A stretch of 64,000 bases of DNA, from assembly GCA_947589075.1 (NCBI GenBank), contig CANQBS010000002.1, positions 1-64,000 on the forward strand, read 5' to 3'. This DNA comes from an uncultured Acetatifactor sp. (GTDB taxonomy: Bacteria; Bacillota; Clostridia; Lachnospirales; Lachnospiraceae). Shown in pieces: positions 6,657 to 15,469 of this stretch. Every line of letters begins with the position of its first letter. Within the stretch, counting starts at the first letter, position 1. Position numbers and translations under genes: made by a program. A model generated the notes under the pieces. It was given only the letters and a program-made list of their open reading frames with translations. It was not told the origin of the DNA and made no database searches.

Positions 6657-8009
6657 ATGAAGGAAAAAGGAAAGTTTATCATGCTGGGCGCCCTGTTTGG
6701 CGCAGCGTTTGTGATCTGCCTGCTGCTTCTGTGGAAAATATGCATGGAACCGCTGCCGGGAAGAGAAAGACCGGTTCTCTCTCAGGCAGGGGAAGATGCT
6801 GCGGAGGAATCATCCGGCGGAGAAAATCATGGGTCCCAGGACTTTGATGGAAGCCGGGATCCCGAAGGAGCGCAGGCTCCTGACGACGGCCAAAACTCTG
6901 GCGGCGCATCGGATTTGGCTGAAAGCGAAGACTCTGTGCTGTTGGAGAAGGAAAAAGCGGAAGGCGGGGAAACGAACAGCCTGCAGCCCGGCCAGCAGAT
7001 ACTTCTCAGCGAATATGAGGCGGTGGAAGAGCGGTTTGAAGCGATCGCGCGCAGGGAGGATATTGAAGAAGCGGGCTATACCGTCATAGAGGATCAGGTT
7101 TTCTGGCGGATTCTGGAATCCTTTGGCCCGGAGGAGCAGATGTTTATTCCGGCCATGGAGGATCAGTATCACAGACTGGCGGTTTTTGTGGCGGATAAAG
7201 AGGGGAATATCCTGTGGAAGACCGACCAGCTTGAGACCAATTATTCTTTCCAGGGAGAGCTTGGGCAGCCCAATAAGGGGATCGCCGCGGTATCCTTTCA
7301 GGACATAAACTGGGACGGACTTACGGATATTGTCCTGATCAGCACCTGTGAAAACGAAACCGGAAGCTATGCCGGCACCCCTTATAAAATAGGGGATGTG
7401 CTTTATCAGGAGGACAAGTCCTTTTACCGGGATTGGAGAGTGTCCGACCAGATCAACCGTTTCGGAATGAATAAGAGCGTTGATTTCATTGTGGCCTGTG
7501 CCAGGGACGGTTATTCTACAGAATTCCTTTATACGGCGACTACCCTGCAGGAGCTTTTGGATAACGGTTTTGAGATCTTTGAGCAGCAGCATTATAAGAA
7601 AAATTTTGAAAAGCTGGGGACCCTTGAAATCGTGCCGGGCGTCTTTCCTGTAGCGGAGTATGATATTTTTATGATCTACCTGGTCAATGAAGAAGGGAAC
7701 ATTGCCTGGAGCTTTCAGCCCATGGAAGACTATGACAGCCTTTTTTCCATGATGGGAATGATCTGTCAGGATCTGGACGGGGACGGCATGAAGGATCTTG
7801 TGATTCAGGCCAGATTCAGCTATGAAGGTCCTAACGAGGAGCTGATCGTGGATACCAGGTGCCTGATCTATTATCAGCGGACGGATGGTTTTGTGGAGGA
7901 TACGGAGTTTGAGAAGCTGTATCAATTTACGGAAAAAGACAGACTAAAGGATGATATTGTTCCAAAGATACGCGATTTTTGGGGATGGGAAGTTGAGAAA
8001 AATGATTAA
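6657..8009 (+). CDS. Membrane-anchored extracytoplasmic protein with FG-GAP-like Ca-binding loops
   Basis: A 450-residue protein with one N-terminal membrane segment (about 8-28), a Ser/Glu/Gly-rich linker to residue 120 and an external domain. Two stretches, FQDINWDGLTDIVLI (near 212) and CQDLDGDGMKDLVI (near 368), have the DxDxDGxxD spacing of FG-GAP/VCBS calcium loops found in beta-propellers. Function is unknown. Its stop codon overlaps the start of the response regulator (AATGATTAA), so it is the first gene of a signalling operon and may be the sensor partner of the kinase. The 5' ribosome site is AAGGAAGCGG. No Cys lipobox is present, so it is not a lipoprotein. Confidence 0.65.
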   Translation: MKEKGKFIMLGALFGAAFVICLLLLWKICMEPLPGRERPVLSQAGEDAAEESSGGENHGSQDFDGSRDPEGAQAPDDGQNSGGASDLAESEDSVLLEKEKAEGGETNSLQPGQQILLSEYEAVEERFEAIARREDIEEAGYTVIEDQVFWRILESFGPEEQMFIPAMEDQYHRLAVFVADKEGNILWKTDQLETNYSFQGELGQPNKGIAAVSFQDINWDGLTDIVLISTCENETGSYAGTPYKIGDVLYQEDKSFYRDWRVSDQINRFGMNKSVDFIVACARDGYSTEFLYTATTLQELLDNGFEIFEQQHYKKNFEKLGTLEIVPGVFPVAEYDIFMIYLVNEEGNIAWSFQPMEDYDSLFSMMGMICQDLDGDGMKDLVIQARFSYEGPNEELIVDTRCLIYYQRTDGFVEDTEFEKLYQFTEKDRLKDDIVPKIRDFWGWEVEKND

Positions 8010-8661
8010 GATACTGGTTGTGGACGATGAAAAGGCCATATGTGACCTGATCGACATGAATCTGACGGCGGCGGGCTATACCTGTAAGACTGTAAGGGAC
8101 GGTCTGAAGGCTATTGATATGATCGATAAGGAAACCTTTGACCTGATCCTGCTGGACATCATGCTGCCCGGCGCGGACGGTTATGATATCATGGATTATA
8201 TCCGGCCACTGAAGATCCCTGTGATCTTCATCACTGCGAAGCACACTGTGCGGGACCGGGTGAAGGGCCTGAAGCTGGGGGCGGAGGATTATCTGGTAAA
8301 ACCCTTCGATGTAGTGGAACTCATGGCCCGGGTGGAGGTGGTGCTGCGCCGCTATAATAAAGCCCAGCGTATCCTGAAGGCAGGGGACGTGGTGGTGGAT
8401 GTGGAAGCCAGGAAGGTGACAAAGGGCGGCAGGAATGTGGTGCTCACCAACAAGGAATTCGGCCTTCTGGTGCTTTTTATGCAGAATAAAAATGTGGCTC
8501 TTTTCCGGGAAACCCTTTACGAAAAGGTCTGGGAGGGAGAATATTTTGCGGACAGCCGTACCCTGGATCTCCATGTGCAGCGCCTGCGCAGAAAGATCGG
8601 CTGGGAGGACAAGCTGGTTGCGGTTTATAAGGTGGGGTATCGGTTGGAGATAGAAGAATGA
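8002..8661 (+). CDS. OmpR/PhoB-family response regulator
   Basis: A 219-residue two-domain regulator. The receiver has the full phosphorylation pocket: D8-D9, acceptor D52 (LLDIMLPG), T78 and K100 (DYLVKPF). The C-terminal winged helix (about 125-219) contains LTNKEFGLLVLFMQN and the DLHVQRLRRKIG recognition helix. The start is the ATG at 8002; longer in-frame starts lie inside the upstream gene. It overlaps the upstream stop by 8 bp and the kinase start by 4 bp, so the three are translationally coupled. It is expected to be phosphorylated by the kinase that follows; its targets are unknown. Confidence 0.92.
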   Translation: MIKILVVDDEKAICDLIDMNLTAAGYTCKTVRDGLKAIDMIDKETFDLILLDIMLPGADGYDIMDYIRPLKIPVIFITAKHTVRDRVKGLKLGAEDYLVKPFDVVELMARVEVVLRRYNKAQRILKAGDVVVDVEARKVTKGGRNVVLTNKEFGLLVLFMQNKNVALFRETLYEKVWEGEYFADSRTLDLHVQRLRRKIGWEDKLVAVYKVGYRLEIEE

Positions 8662-10046
8662 AATTTTCCTATAAAATTCTTTTTTGTACCATTATCGTGA
8701 TGGCGGCAGCCTTTGGCTTCAGCGGATATTTCTTTGTAAATTTCGTGTTCAGGACCTCCCTTGAGAGAGAGATCGGCCAGGCCATGGATGAAAGCAGCAT
8801 TCTGCAGTTCGCTTTTGAAACGGCGGCATTGAACGTGCCTTCCCAGTATGATATCCTGCCGGATCGGACCGTGGAGCAGATCGGTTCCCGTCTGGAGTCC
8901 AGCAGACAGGAGGGCAGAAGGTTTCTTCGCCTTTCGGATGAAAATCGGCAGATCCTTTTTGAAAGCAGCGGTTTTACCCCGGATGTGACCCTGCTCACCG
9001 CCATAGAAGAAAGCAGCAGGACATGGCGGGTGATCCCTCTGGAAGACAGGTATTACATCCAGACAGGCGCCCGGATCTATACGCTGGACCGTATCCTTTA
9101 CCTGGAAACCATGCATGATGTGACCACTGTATTTGAGGAGCGGGCCCTGGGCTTTGAGGTATACAGAAGGGTAACGCTGGTGATCCTGATCCTCAGTTCG
9201 GTTCTCATGAGCCTGTTATCCCTGTGGCTGACCAGGCCCATCCGGTTCCTGACCAGGGCTACAAGGAAAATGGCGGAAGGGGAATACAGTTATCGGGCGA
9301 GGCAGATCAGCAGCGACGAACTGGGGCAGCTGACCGGGGATTATAATAAAATGGCAGCGGCTCTGGAGGAGAACATTCATAAGCTGGAGAATGAGATCCA
9401 GGCCAGGGAGGAGTTTATTGGGGCGTTCGCCCATGAGCTGAAGACACCCCTGACGGCCATCATCGGCTATGCGGATCTGCTGCGTTCCAGAAAGCTTGCC
9501 GAGGATAAACAGTTTATAGCGGCAAGCTATATTTATTCGGAGGGAAAACGTCTGGAGGCTATGTCATTCCGCCTGCTGGATATCATCGTGACAAAAAAAG
9601 AAGAGATCCGGCCGCAGCAGGTGTCTGTGGAAGAGATCTTTATCTATCTGGAAAGCATGTTCGCAGGAAACGGCTATGATATCCGAATATCCTATGAGCC
9701 GGGGACGGTAAACGCCGAGGTCAACCTGATCAAGTCCGTGCTTCTGAACCTGGTGGATAACGCCTGCAAGGCTTCTGAATCCGGGGGCGTCATCGAAATA
9801 GGGGGATATTACGTTGAATCAGGTTATTGCTTTGAAGTCGTTGATTATGGGGAAGGGATTCCCCAGGAGGAGATCCGGCGGATCACGGAAGCCTTTTATA
9901 TGGTGGATAAATCCCGGTCCAGAAGCAGGAACGGGGCGGGCCTGGGGCTTGCGCTCTGCGTGGAGATCCTGAGGCTGCATGACAGTGAACTGCAGATAGA
10001 AAGCACTCTCGGAGAGGGGACGAGAATGAGCTTTGTACTGCAGTGA
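8658..10046 (+). CDS. Sensor histidine kinase (HAMP-HisKA-HATPase)
   Basis: A 462-residue membrane kinase. TM1 spans about 6-27 and TM2 about 172-192, bracketing an extracytoplasmic sensor of about 145 residues. A HAMP domain follows (RPIRFLTRATRKMAEGEY), then the dimerisation helix with phosphoacceptor H259 in FAHELKTPLTAIIGYADLL. The ATPase domain has the N box NLVDNACKA, the G1 box DYGEGIP and the G2 box GAGLGLALC. Its start overlaps the regulator stop as ATGA. The system most resembles cell-envelope sensors, with accessory membrane proteins on both sides; the signal is unknown. Confidence 0.92.
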   Translation: MKFSYKILFCTIIVMAAAFGFSGYFFVNFVFRTSLEREIGQAMDESSILQFAFETAALNVPSQYDILPDRTVEQIGSRLESSRQEGRRFLRLSDENRQILFESSGFTPDVTLLTAIEESSRTWRVIPLEDRYYIQTGARIYTLDRILYLETMHDVTTVFEERALGFEVYRRVTLVILILSSVLMSLLSLWLTRPIRFLTRATRKMAEGEYSYRARQISSDELGQLTGDYNKMAAALEENIHKLENEIQAREEFIGAFAHELKTPLTAIIGYADLLRSRKLAEDKQFIAASYIYSEGKRLEAMSFRLLDIIVTKKEEIRPQQVSVEEIFIYLESMFAGNGYDIRISYEPGTVNAEVNLIKSVLLNLVDNACKASESGGVIEIGGYYVESGYCFEVVDYGEGIPQEEIRRITEAFYMVDKSRSRSRNGAGLGLALCVEILRLHDSELQIESTLGEGTRMSFVLQ

Positions 10047-10141
10047 CGGCGACCGACGGCCAGTGGAAGAAGGGTCTGGGCAGGGCTATGTGAACGGCTT
10101 TGTGAGCGGTACGAAAGAATCCGCGGGATGAGGAGGATTTC

Positions 10142-10972
10142 ATGCATAAGATAAAATACAACGTCTGTGTTGTGCTGCTGGCAGCAGTCATGGTGGTGCT
10201 TGCAGTCTGGGGACCGGAGGCTCTGGCGAAGTACCAGGACAGATACATCCTGAATCGGCTGGAAGCCAGGACTGTGGAAGGAGAAAGCGAAGGATATCGG
10301 TATACATTGAACAATAATGAAAAACTTTATATCCTGTCAAAATGTCTGAACAGCCAGAGTCTTCCCGGAAGCGAGCAGAACAATATGGCCAGGGGAGACG
10401 GGGGCGGCGCAGGCTATCAGGATCTGACCGAAAGCTATGCCTTTGTAGTAAATCACAGGGATCCTGTGGCGCAGGAGATCACGGATGAGGAAATCTATGA
10501 AAGCTGCAATCAGGGGATTAGGGAACTCATGGATCTGGGAATTCTGCCGGATACGGTGAAGGAGACCAGTGCCTCCGATTATACGGCTGTGCGGTATTCC
10601 GCTATTTTTGTACCGGAGCCCCGCAATAACGTGCCTGTCTGGAAGCTGAGCCTTTCTGCGGGCATTCAGAATGCCGACAGACAGAATCGCCTTCTGGACG
10701 TTTATATCGACGCCGATACCGGCAAGATCTATGAATTTTATGTCCGCACGCAGCTTACCTGGGAAAACATCGATCCGGATGCCATGATCCGGGCATGGGG
10801 AGATTATCTGGGGCTTGGGGAGGCGAAAGCATATGAATCCCTCAATCCCCTGGAAGAAACAACGCCCTATTACTGCAAGTACAGTTTTGAAGGGATGGAA
10901 AATGATATCACGGTAGTGACCATCGGTTTTTACGAGGGTATTAATGAATTGTTTTTGAAAATCTCGAGATAA
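10142..10972 (+). CDS. Membrane-anchored accessory protein of the two-component operon
   Basis: A 276-residue protein with one N-terminal signal anchor (about 7-28) and a soluble external domain. The segment LLDVYIDADTGKIYEFYVRT near residue 190 resembles the repeat unit of PepSY/YycI-type domains, whose members modulate kinases or proteases. It lies 95 bp after the histidine kinase on the same strand, with ribosome site GAGGAGG, so it is probably the last gene of the 6657 operon. A regulatory role towards the kinase, similar to YycH/YycI, is an inference from context. No enzymatic motif is visible. Confidence 0.6.
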   Translation: MHKIKYNVCVVLLAAVMVVLAVWGPEALAKYQDRYILNRLEARTVEGESEGYRYTLNNNEKLYILSKCLNSQSLPGSEQNNMARGDGGGAGYQDLTESYAFVVNHRDPVAQEITDEEIYESCNQGIRELMDLGILPDTVKETSASDYTAVRYSAIFVPEPRNNVPVWKLSLSAGIQNADRQNRLLDVYIDADTGKIYEFYVRTQLTWENIDPDAMIRAWGDYLGLGEAKAYESLNPLEETTPYYCKYSFEGMENDITVVTIGFYEGINELFLKISR

Positions 10973-11005
10973 TCGGGGGCGGCTTCCTCTCTCCCGTTCC
11001 CGGGT

Positions 11006-11503
11006 TTAATGCGCCTGTGCTTTGAGCTGTTCAATTTCCCTGCGAAGCTCCCGGTTACGGAGCTCCTTTTCCAGAAGTTCAGCTTCCTTCTTCTGTAGTT
11101 CCGTATCCTTCTTCTGTAGTTCCGTATCCTTCTTCTGTAGTTCTGTATCCTTCTTCTGTAATTCGGCATCCTTCTTTTTCAGTTCCCGTTCAGCCTTCTC
11201 CAGGCGTCCCTGCATATAGCGCTGGTCGCGGTAGTAGTCCTCCCTTGCCTGGCACTGCAGGCGGATCTGTTCGTCTGCGCTCAGCTCATATGCGGTCTCC
11301 GCCGCCTGCCTCAATGCTTCATTGTTCTTTACCAACATCCTGATCTCCTCCCATGTAACAGCCTTGAACAGCTTTGCCCAGTAGTGAATCTGATAGGAGA
11401 TGTCCTCATCAGTCGCTATTTCTATCTGCTTTAAGTCTAACACAGAAAGGCGTACTTTGTCAGTATAAATTTTGTGATTTTTTAGATTCAGACGCCGTTT
11501 CAG
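11006..11503 (-). pseudogene. 5'-truncated Rpn/PD-(D/E)XK nuclease-family transposase remnant
   Basis: The open frame runs from an in-frame TAG at 11504-11506 to the stop at 11006. It encodes only the C-terminal part of a Rpn-type protein: a TDKVRLSVLDLKQIEIAT stretch, then helices with ADEQIRLQCQAREDYYRD and a coiled coil built of four QKKDTEL-like heptads. The homologous sequence continues upstream of the only usable start (GTG at 11443), which shows the gene lost its N-terminal catalytic half. The family comprises recombination-promoting nucleases and putative transposases. A full-length relative lies at 13669-15027. Confidence 0.65.
11089..11172 (-). repeat. 21-bp tandem repeat coding for a heptad coiled coil
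   Basis: Four near-identical 21-bp units, each coding for QKKDTEL or close variants, make up the C-terminal coiled coil of the Rpn-like remnant. The exact 7-codon period shows coding, not CRISPR, origin. Confidence 0.8.
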
Positions 11504-11585
11504 CTACAGAACAATTGTACAGACGAAAACTTACACACTGAAAAATTAAAAAAAATGATGCAAAAAATATGATAATTTGATGTGC

Positions 11586-11627
11586 CTCCTGCGTAAACTA
11601 ATAGTAATGATTATGCAGGAGTTTTTT
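11586..11627 (+). terminator. Terminator-like hairpin upstream of the amidase-deacetylase gene
   Basis: CTCCTGC (11586-11592) pairs with GCAGGAG (11615-11621), followed by six T. It lies just 16 bp before the start at 11644, with no plus-strand gene in the preceding 600 bp. It could end a transcript from the 6657 operon or act as a leader attenuator. Confidence 0.5.
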
Positions 11628-11643
11628 CATGTAAGGATGGTAG

Positions 11644-13482
11644 GTGCAGATGGGAAAAAGAGCAGGCAGAAGGATGGGTATGGGAAGGAAAAGTACAAGC
11701 CCTGAGGGAAGGCGCAAAGCCGTCGTTCTGTGGACGGCATGGTCATGTCTGGGAATTCTTGTTGGAGGAGTTCTGCTTCTGACGGTAGGATCTATCCTGA
11801 CGTCTGGAGAAACACATGTTGGCACAACATCCGCCGACACGGAGGTTCGGGCAGATGCTGTCACAGTAAGTCCGGGCACTCTGACAGGGGAACCCGGCAA
11901 AGCTCCTGCTGTTTCTCTGGCAGGGACACCTGGCGAAAGCCCGGCTGCCCTTCAGGCAGGAATCCCTGGAGAAGATCAGGGCGCTTCCCAGTTAGAGACC
12001 CCTGGCGAAGATCAGTCCGTTTCTCAGTTAGAGACCCCTGGCGAAGATCAGGCCGCTCCCCAGTTAGAACATCTTGGTGAAAGTCAGACTGCTTCCCAGA
12101 CAGAGAATTCCGGCGAAGTTTCTGCCGCAGGAGATCCCTCCACTGCACCCGGTCCGGCGAAAAAGCCTGGTGAAATCCTGGTGGTTCTGGATCCTGGACA
12201 CGGCGGCATTGATGAAGGATGTATGGGCGGTGAGATCCAGGAGAAGGATATCAATCTTGCTATCGCCCTGCTCGTAAAGCAGAAGCTCCTGGATCTGGGC
12301 TATAGCGTGGTGATGACCAGGGAAGAGGACTGCCGGGTGTCCCTGGAAGAACGGGTGGAGCTGGCAAATGAAAGCCGGGGGGATATTCTGGTCAGCATCC
12401 ATCAGAATTCCTATGAAGGGGAGAAGGTCAGCGGAATTGAGACCTGGTATGTGCCCGGCGCAGAAGGAGAGGGAGCTTCTCCGATAGAAGCGGAGGAAGC
12501 TGTTCCGGCAGGAGCAGAGAAGATTTTTCCCATAGAAGCCGGGGAATCCGGCTGGCCGTGGCCGGAAACGGTGAAAGCAGAATCCTCCGGGGATCCTGTG
12601 TACGATCTCGGGGAAGCTCTGGAGGCGGACAGGGCTGCTGCAAGCCGGCGTCTTGCCAGGCTGATCCAGATGGAAACTGTGTCTGCAAGCGGGGCGGAAG
12701 ACCGACAGGCCCAGGAAAAGGCCTATTATGTGCTGGCCAACACCGCTATGCCCTCCTGCCTGATTGAGACAGGCTTTCTCACCAATGAGGAGGAATGTGT
12801 AGCACTGGCGGATGAAGCATACCAGGAGAAGATCGCTTCAGGCATTGCGGAAGGCATAGAGCTTTATTTCCATCCCAAAACCATGTACCTGACCTTTGAC
12901 GACGGACCCAAACCCGGGAATACGGAAGCAGTTCTGGATCTTCTGAAGGAGCAGGGTATCCACGCCACCTTTTTTCTGGTGGGAAAGAGTGTGGAAAAAT
13001 ATCCGGAGCTGGCCAAACGCATTGCAGACGAGGGGCACACCATAGGAATCCACAGCTACAGTCATGATTACCAGAAAATATATGCCGATGCGGACAGCTT
13101 TCTGGAGGACTTCCAGAAGGCTTATGATATTATCAGGGAGGCGACAGGGACGGAGCCCTGGCTGTTCCGGTTTCCAGGCGGCAGCGTCAACTCTTATAAT
13201 AAGGAAGTTTATCAGGATATCATGGACGAAATGGAAGAAAGGGGCTTCGTTTATTTTGACTGGAACGCAAGCCTGCAGGATGCGGTGAAGAATCCTGTGA
13301 AAGAAGAACTTTTGGAGAGCGCCCGCAGTTCTGCCCATAACCGGAAAAAAGTGGTCATGCTGGCTCATGATGTGAAGGACGCAACAGTGGAATGTCTGCC
13401 CCAGCTTCTGGATCTGTTCCCGGAATATCGCATGGAGCCCCTTACCCCCCAGGTTACGCCGGTTCAGTTCAAAAAGGAGTAA
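11644..13482 (+). CDS. Secreted N-acetylmuramoyl-L-alanine amidase - polysaccharide deacetylase fusion
   Basis: A 612-residue cell-wall enzyme. An N-terminal membrane segment (about 26-50) is followed by a Pro/Glu/Gly linker with six 12-residue repeats (85-156). An Amidase_3 domain follows (about 178-408), with zinc ligand H186 in LDPGHGG, a second His in VSIHQN and the catalytic Glu in CLIETGFLTN. A NodB-type deacetylase domain (about 414-600) has TFDDGPKPG (D419/D420), HSYSHD (H470, H474), RFPGGS and a C-terminal LAHD. It should cleave the peptide stem from muramic acid and deacetylate wall or other N-acetylglucosamine polymers. The GTG at 11644 and the ATG at 11650 are both usable starts. 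Only about 70 residues of insert lie within the amidase domain. Confidence 0.88.
   Translation: MQMGKRAGRRMGMGRKSTSPEGRRKAVVLWTAWSCLGILVGGVLLLTVGSILTSGETHVGTTSADTEVRADAVTVSPGTLTGEPGKAPAVSLAGTPGESPAALQAGIPGEDQGASQLETPGEDQSVSQLETPGEDQAAPQLEHLGESQTASQTENSGEVSAAGDPSTAPGPAKKPGEILVVLDPGHGGIDEGCMGGEIQEKDINLAIALLVKQKLLDLGYSVVMTREEDCRVSLEERVELANESRGDILVSIHQNSYEGEKVSGIETWYVPGAEGEGASPIEAEEAVPAGAEKIFPIEAGESGWPWPETVKAESSGDPVYDLGEALEADRAAASRRLARLIQMETVSASGAEDRQAQEKAYYVLANTAMPSCLIETGFLTNEEECVALADEAYQEKIASGIAEGIELYFHPKTMYLTFDDGPKPGNTEAVLDLLKEQGIHATFFLVGKSVEKYPELAKRIADEGHTIGIHSYSHDYQKIYADADSFLEDFQKAYDIIREATGTEPWLFRFPGGSVNSYNKEVYQDIMDEMEERGFVYFDWNASLQDAVKNPVKEELLESARSSAHNRKKVVMLAHDVKDATVECLPQLLDLFPEYRMEPLTPQVTPVQFKKE
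11896..12111 (+). repeat. 36-bp coding repeat, six units
   Basis: Six 12-codon units of the form GEDQxxSQLETP in the extracellular linker of the amidase-deacetylase. Units 3-5 are nearly identical at the DNA level, the outer ones diverged. It probably acts as a wall-spanning spacer. Confidence 0.75.
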
Positions 13483-13525
13483 TCGCTTTGACGTAAATTC
13501 AAATCAGTATTTTTTAAGTGTATTA

Positions 13526-13571
13526 AATCAGGGAAGACTGTAACCCAGCCAGGTTCCAGCCTTCCCTGATT
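13526..13571. terminator. Hairpin between convergent amidase and Rpn genes
   Basis: AATCAGGGAAG pairs with CTTCCCTGATT around a 24-base loop. No long T-run follows on either strand, so it may be a weak bidirectional terminator. Confidence 0.5.
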
Positions 13572-13668
13572 CATCAAATTTCGCCACATTGATAGTTCCC
13601 GGTCTTCCAGTTCCCTGGCTGTTTCTCTTTCCCGGCCATTCATTCATCCTTCCCATGCCGTGCTTTTA

Positions 13669-15027
13669 TCATGAATCCTTCCAAAATTGTTCTGTGGCTG
13701 AAACGGCGTCCTCATAACTGAGCCCATACCGTTCCTGCAGACAGGTCATTGCTTCTTTCCGGGATAATCCCTCACTCTGGCAGATTGAAACCAGTTGGCT
13801 GAGAAGGGAATTTATCTTGCCGGACGCAGCTTCCAGCTTTTGATTAGAGGCTTCCAGTTCCTGGTTTGTGGCTTCCAGTTCCTGGTTTGCGGCTTCCAGC
13901 TTCAGCTTCACAGCCTCCGCCTCCCGCCTTGCAGTCTCTGTATTCCTCCTCTCCGCCTGTATGTCCATCTTTTCCATGTCCGCAAACAGATATCCCATAC
14001 CGTTTTCCTCCATTTTTGCCAGTTTTTCCCTGGCTTCTTCCACCGGCACATTCATCTTCTGGAACAACGCCCACAGCACTTCCCGGTAAACCGCCCGGAT
14101 ATCCTCTGGTGTCCTATCATAAATCTCATCCACATATTCCCGGGAAGACTCCAGGAACTCAGTATAGTCCTCTGCACTCTGGATCCTGTTGAGCATCATC
14201 ACCAGGGACATCTCATTGTGCTTTTCTTTCAAGTCCTCATTCCTGTAGCCATGTACCCTCACCACCTTGTAGGTGAAGTCCGGTATGTAGTCCTGAAACC
14301 TTTCGCTTAAGCCGATCCTGTCTGACAGCTTCATATCCGCAGTCCAGTTGGATTTTCCCTCGAAATAAACAATAGGGATGATGGGCGGGTACCGGAAACC
14401 CTTCTGGCTGCTGGAGCCCTTCTTAAGCCCTTCCTGCTGCTTTTTATGGTCATACCAGATCACAGCCATATACCGGAGCAGCTGCATAGCCACATCATAA
14501 TCCACCCTTGTTTTATGTTCCACCAGGGGGATCACAAAGACCTCCTCCGTTTTCTCTCCGGGAAGTCTGACACGAACCTTTTTGACAGTGTCCGCTTCAA
14601 ACTCGACACCCAGAAAGGCCCGGTAGCGGTCGGTCACATCCTCAATGTCCTCCGGCTGCAGGTCGGCAAAAATCGGGAGCCCGGTATAATCCCTCAGGAA
14701 TTGGCAGGTGAGCTTCTGGCTGCTGAAAATAGTCCGGCTGTTGGCATCCCGGACATGATCGGCAGGGAAATAATCCCTTTCGGCTTTCCCTGAAATATTG
14801 GAGTCTGCCGCATCCTTTTCTGCGATGTCTTTACCAGTTGTATCTTTATCGGTTGTATTTTTGTCAGTTGTATTCTTATCTGGGGTATTTTTATCCGGCG
14901 TATCTTTATCTGAAGTATTCTTGCCTGAATGATATGTACTTGTAGTATATTTATCTTTTGTAAAAATATCCTCCGAATCTTCTCTTTTGTAGGAATATGC
15001 GCTTTCAGTTCCTAAAATCTTTTGCAT
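13669..15027 (-). CDS. Rpn-family recombination-promoting nuclease / putative transposase
   Basis: A protein of about 452 residues. The start is placed at 15027 because GGAGG lies nine bases before that ATG; an ATG at 15063 is in frame but has no ribosome site. An N-terminal low-complexity region of repeated DKNTP/DKNTT pentamers (roughly residues 40-75) precedes a PD-(D/E)XK-like core with FLGVEFEAD and VIPLVEHKTRVDYDVAMQLL, the EHK and Q residues being the family hallmark. The C-terminus has a Gln/Glu coiled coil of LEASNQE repeats and a short helical cap. Relatives act as DNA endonucleases that raise recombination. The pentamer repeat is unusual. Confidence 0.75.
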   Translation of the reverse strand: MQKILGTESAYSYKREDSEDIFTKDKYTTSTYHSGKNTSDKDTPDKNTPDKNTTDKNTTDKDTTGKDIAEKDAADSNISGKAERDYFPADHVRDANSRTIFSSQKLTCQFLRDYTGLPIFADLQPEDIEDVTDRYRAFLGVEFEADTVKKVRVRLPGEKTEEVFVIPLVEHKTRVDYDVAMQLLRYMAVIWYDHKKQQEGLKKGSSSQKGFRYPPIIPIVYFEGKSNWTADMKLSDRIGLSERFQDYIPDFTYKVVRVHGYRNEDLKEKHNEMSLVMMLNRIQSAEDYTEFLESSREYVDEIYDRTPEDIRAVYREVLWALFQKMNVPVEEAREKLAKMEENGMGYLFADMEKMDIQAERRNTETARREAEAVKLKLEAANQELEATNQELEASNQKLEAASGKINSLLSQLVSICQSEGLSRKEAMTCLQERYGLSYEDAVSATEQFWKDS

Positions 15028-15469
15028 TTCCCGCATTCCTCCCAATACCAATACCTGGCGCATGGGATGAGGAGATGAATCTGCCGGAAGGAATCTGTCA
15101 ATTATGGCTTAATGACATTATACAGCAGGGACGGCCGCAAATCAAGCAGATTTCTTTCCTCGTCTGTACAGATTCCTTTTCCGATCAGTACGGATTTCTT
15201 TTCGGATTTCTTCTCCAATCTGTGCGGCTTGGCTTACCCTCACCGTATTTTCCATGAAAGCAGGCAGCACAAATTATCAAAAAAATATTGTAAATAACCT
15301 ATTTTTGTTCTGTACTTTGACGCTTCTTTAGACCAGTAATGTGCTATACTTTCTTCAAGGATGAGGTACTTTTGCAGTTGCCTCTATTTTTACAAACATT
15401 AAGTTAATATAATCATTGCAATCCCAAGAAAAACGTAGTAAAATACATATGATTACGAGGGAGGACACG
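15028..15469. other. Intergenic region before the surface-fibre locus
   Basis: This 442-bp region separates the divergent Rpn gene and the leader peptide. On the plus strand it has TTGACG at 15317-15322 and an extended -10 TGC-TATACT at 15342-15350 (spacing 22, so the extended element would have to carry recognition), and another TATAAT at 15408-15413 without a good -35. The remainder, about 15060-15260, is T/C-rich and shows nothing I can identify. Confidence 0.45.

Noticed and set aside
6810..7925. A 371-codon minus-strand frame opposite the FG-GAP-like protein
   Set aside because: The plus-strand gene is in a coupled operon with matching ribosome site; the antisense frame is a shadow with no family features.
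11089..11172. Short regular repeats that might be a CRISPR array
   Set aside because: The units are directly adjacent, 21 bp long and without spacers, and they code for coiled-coil heptads.
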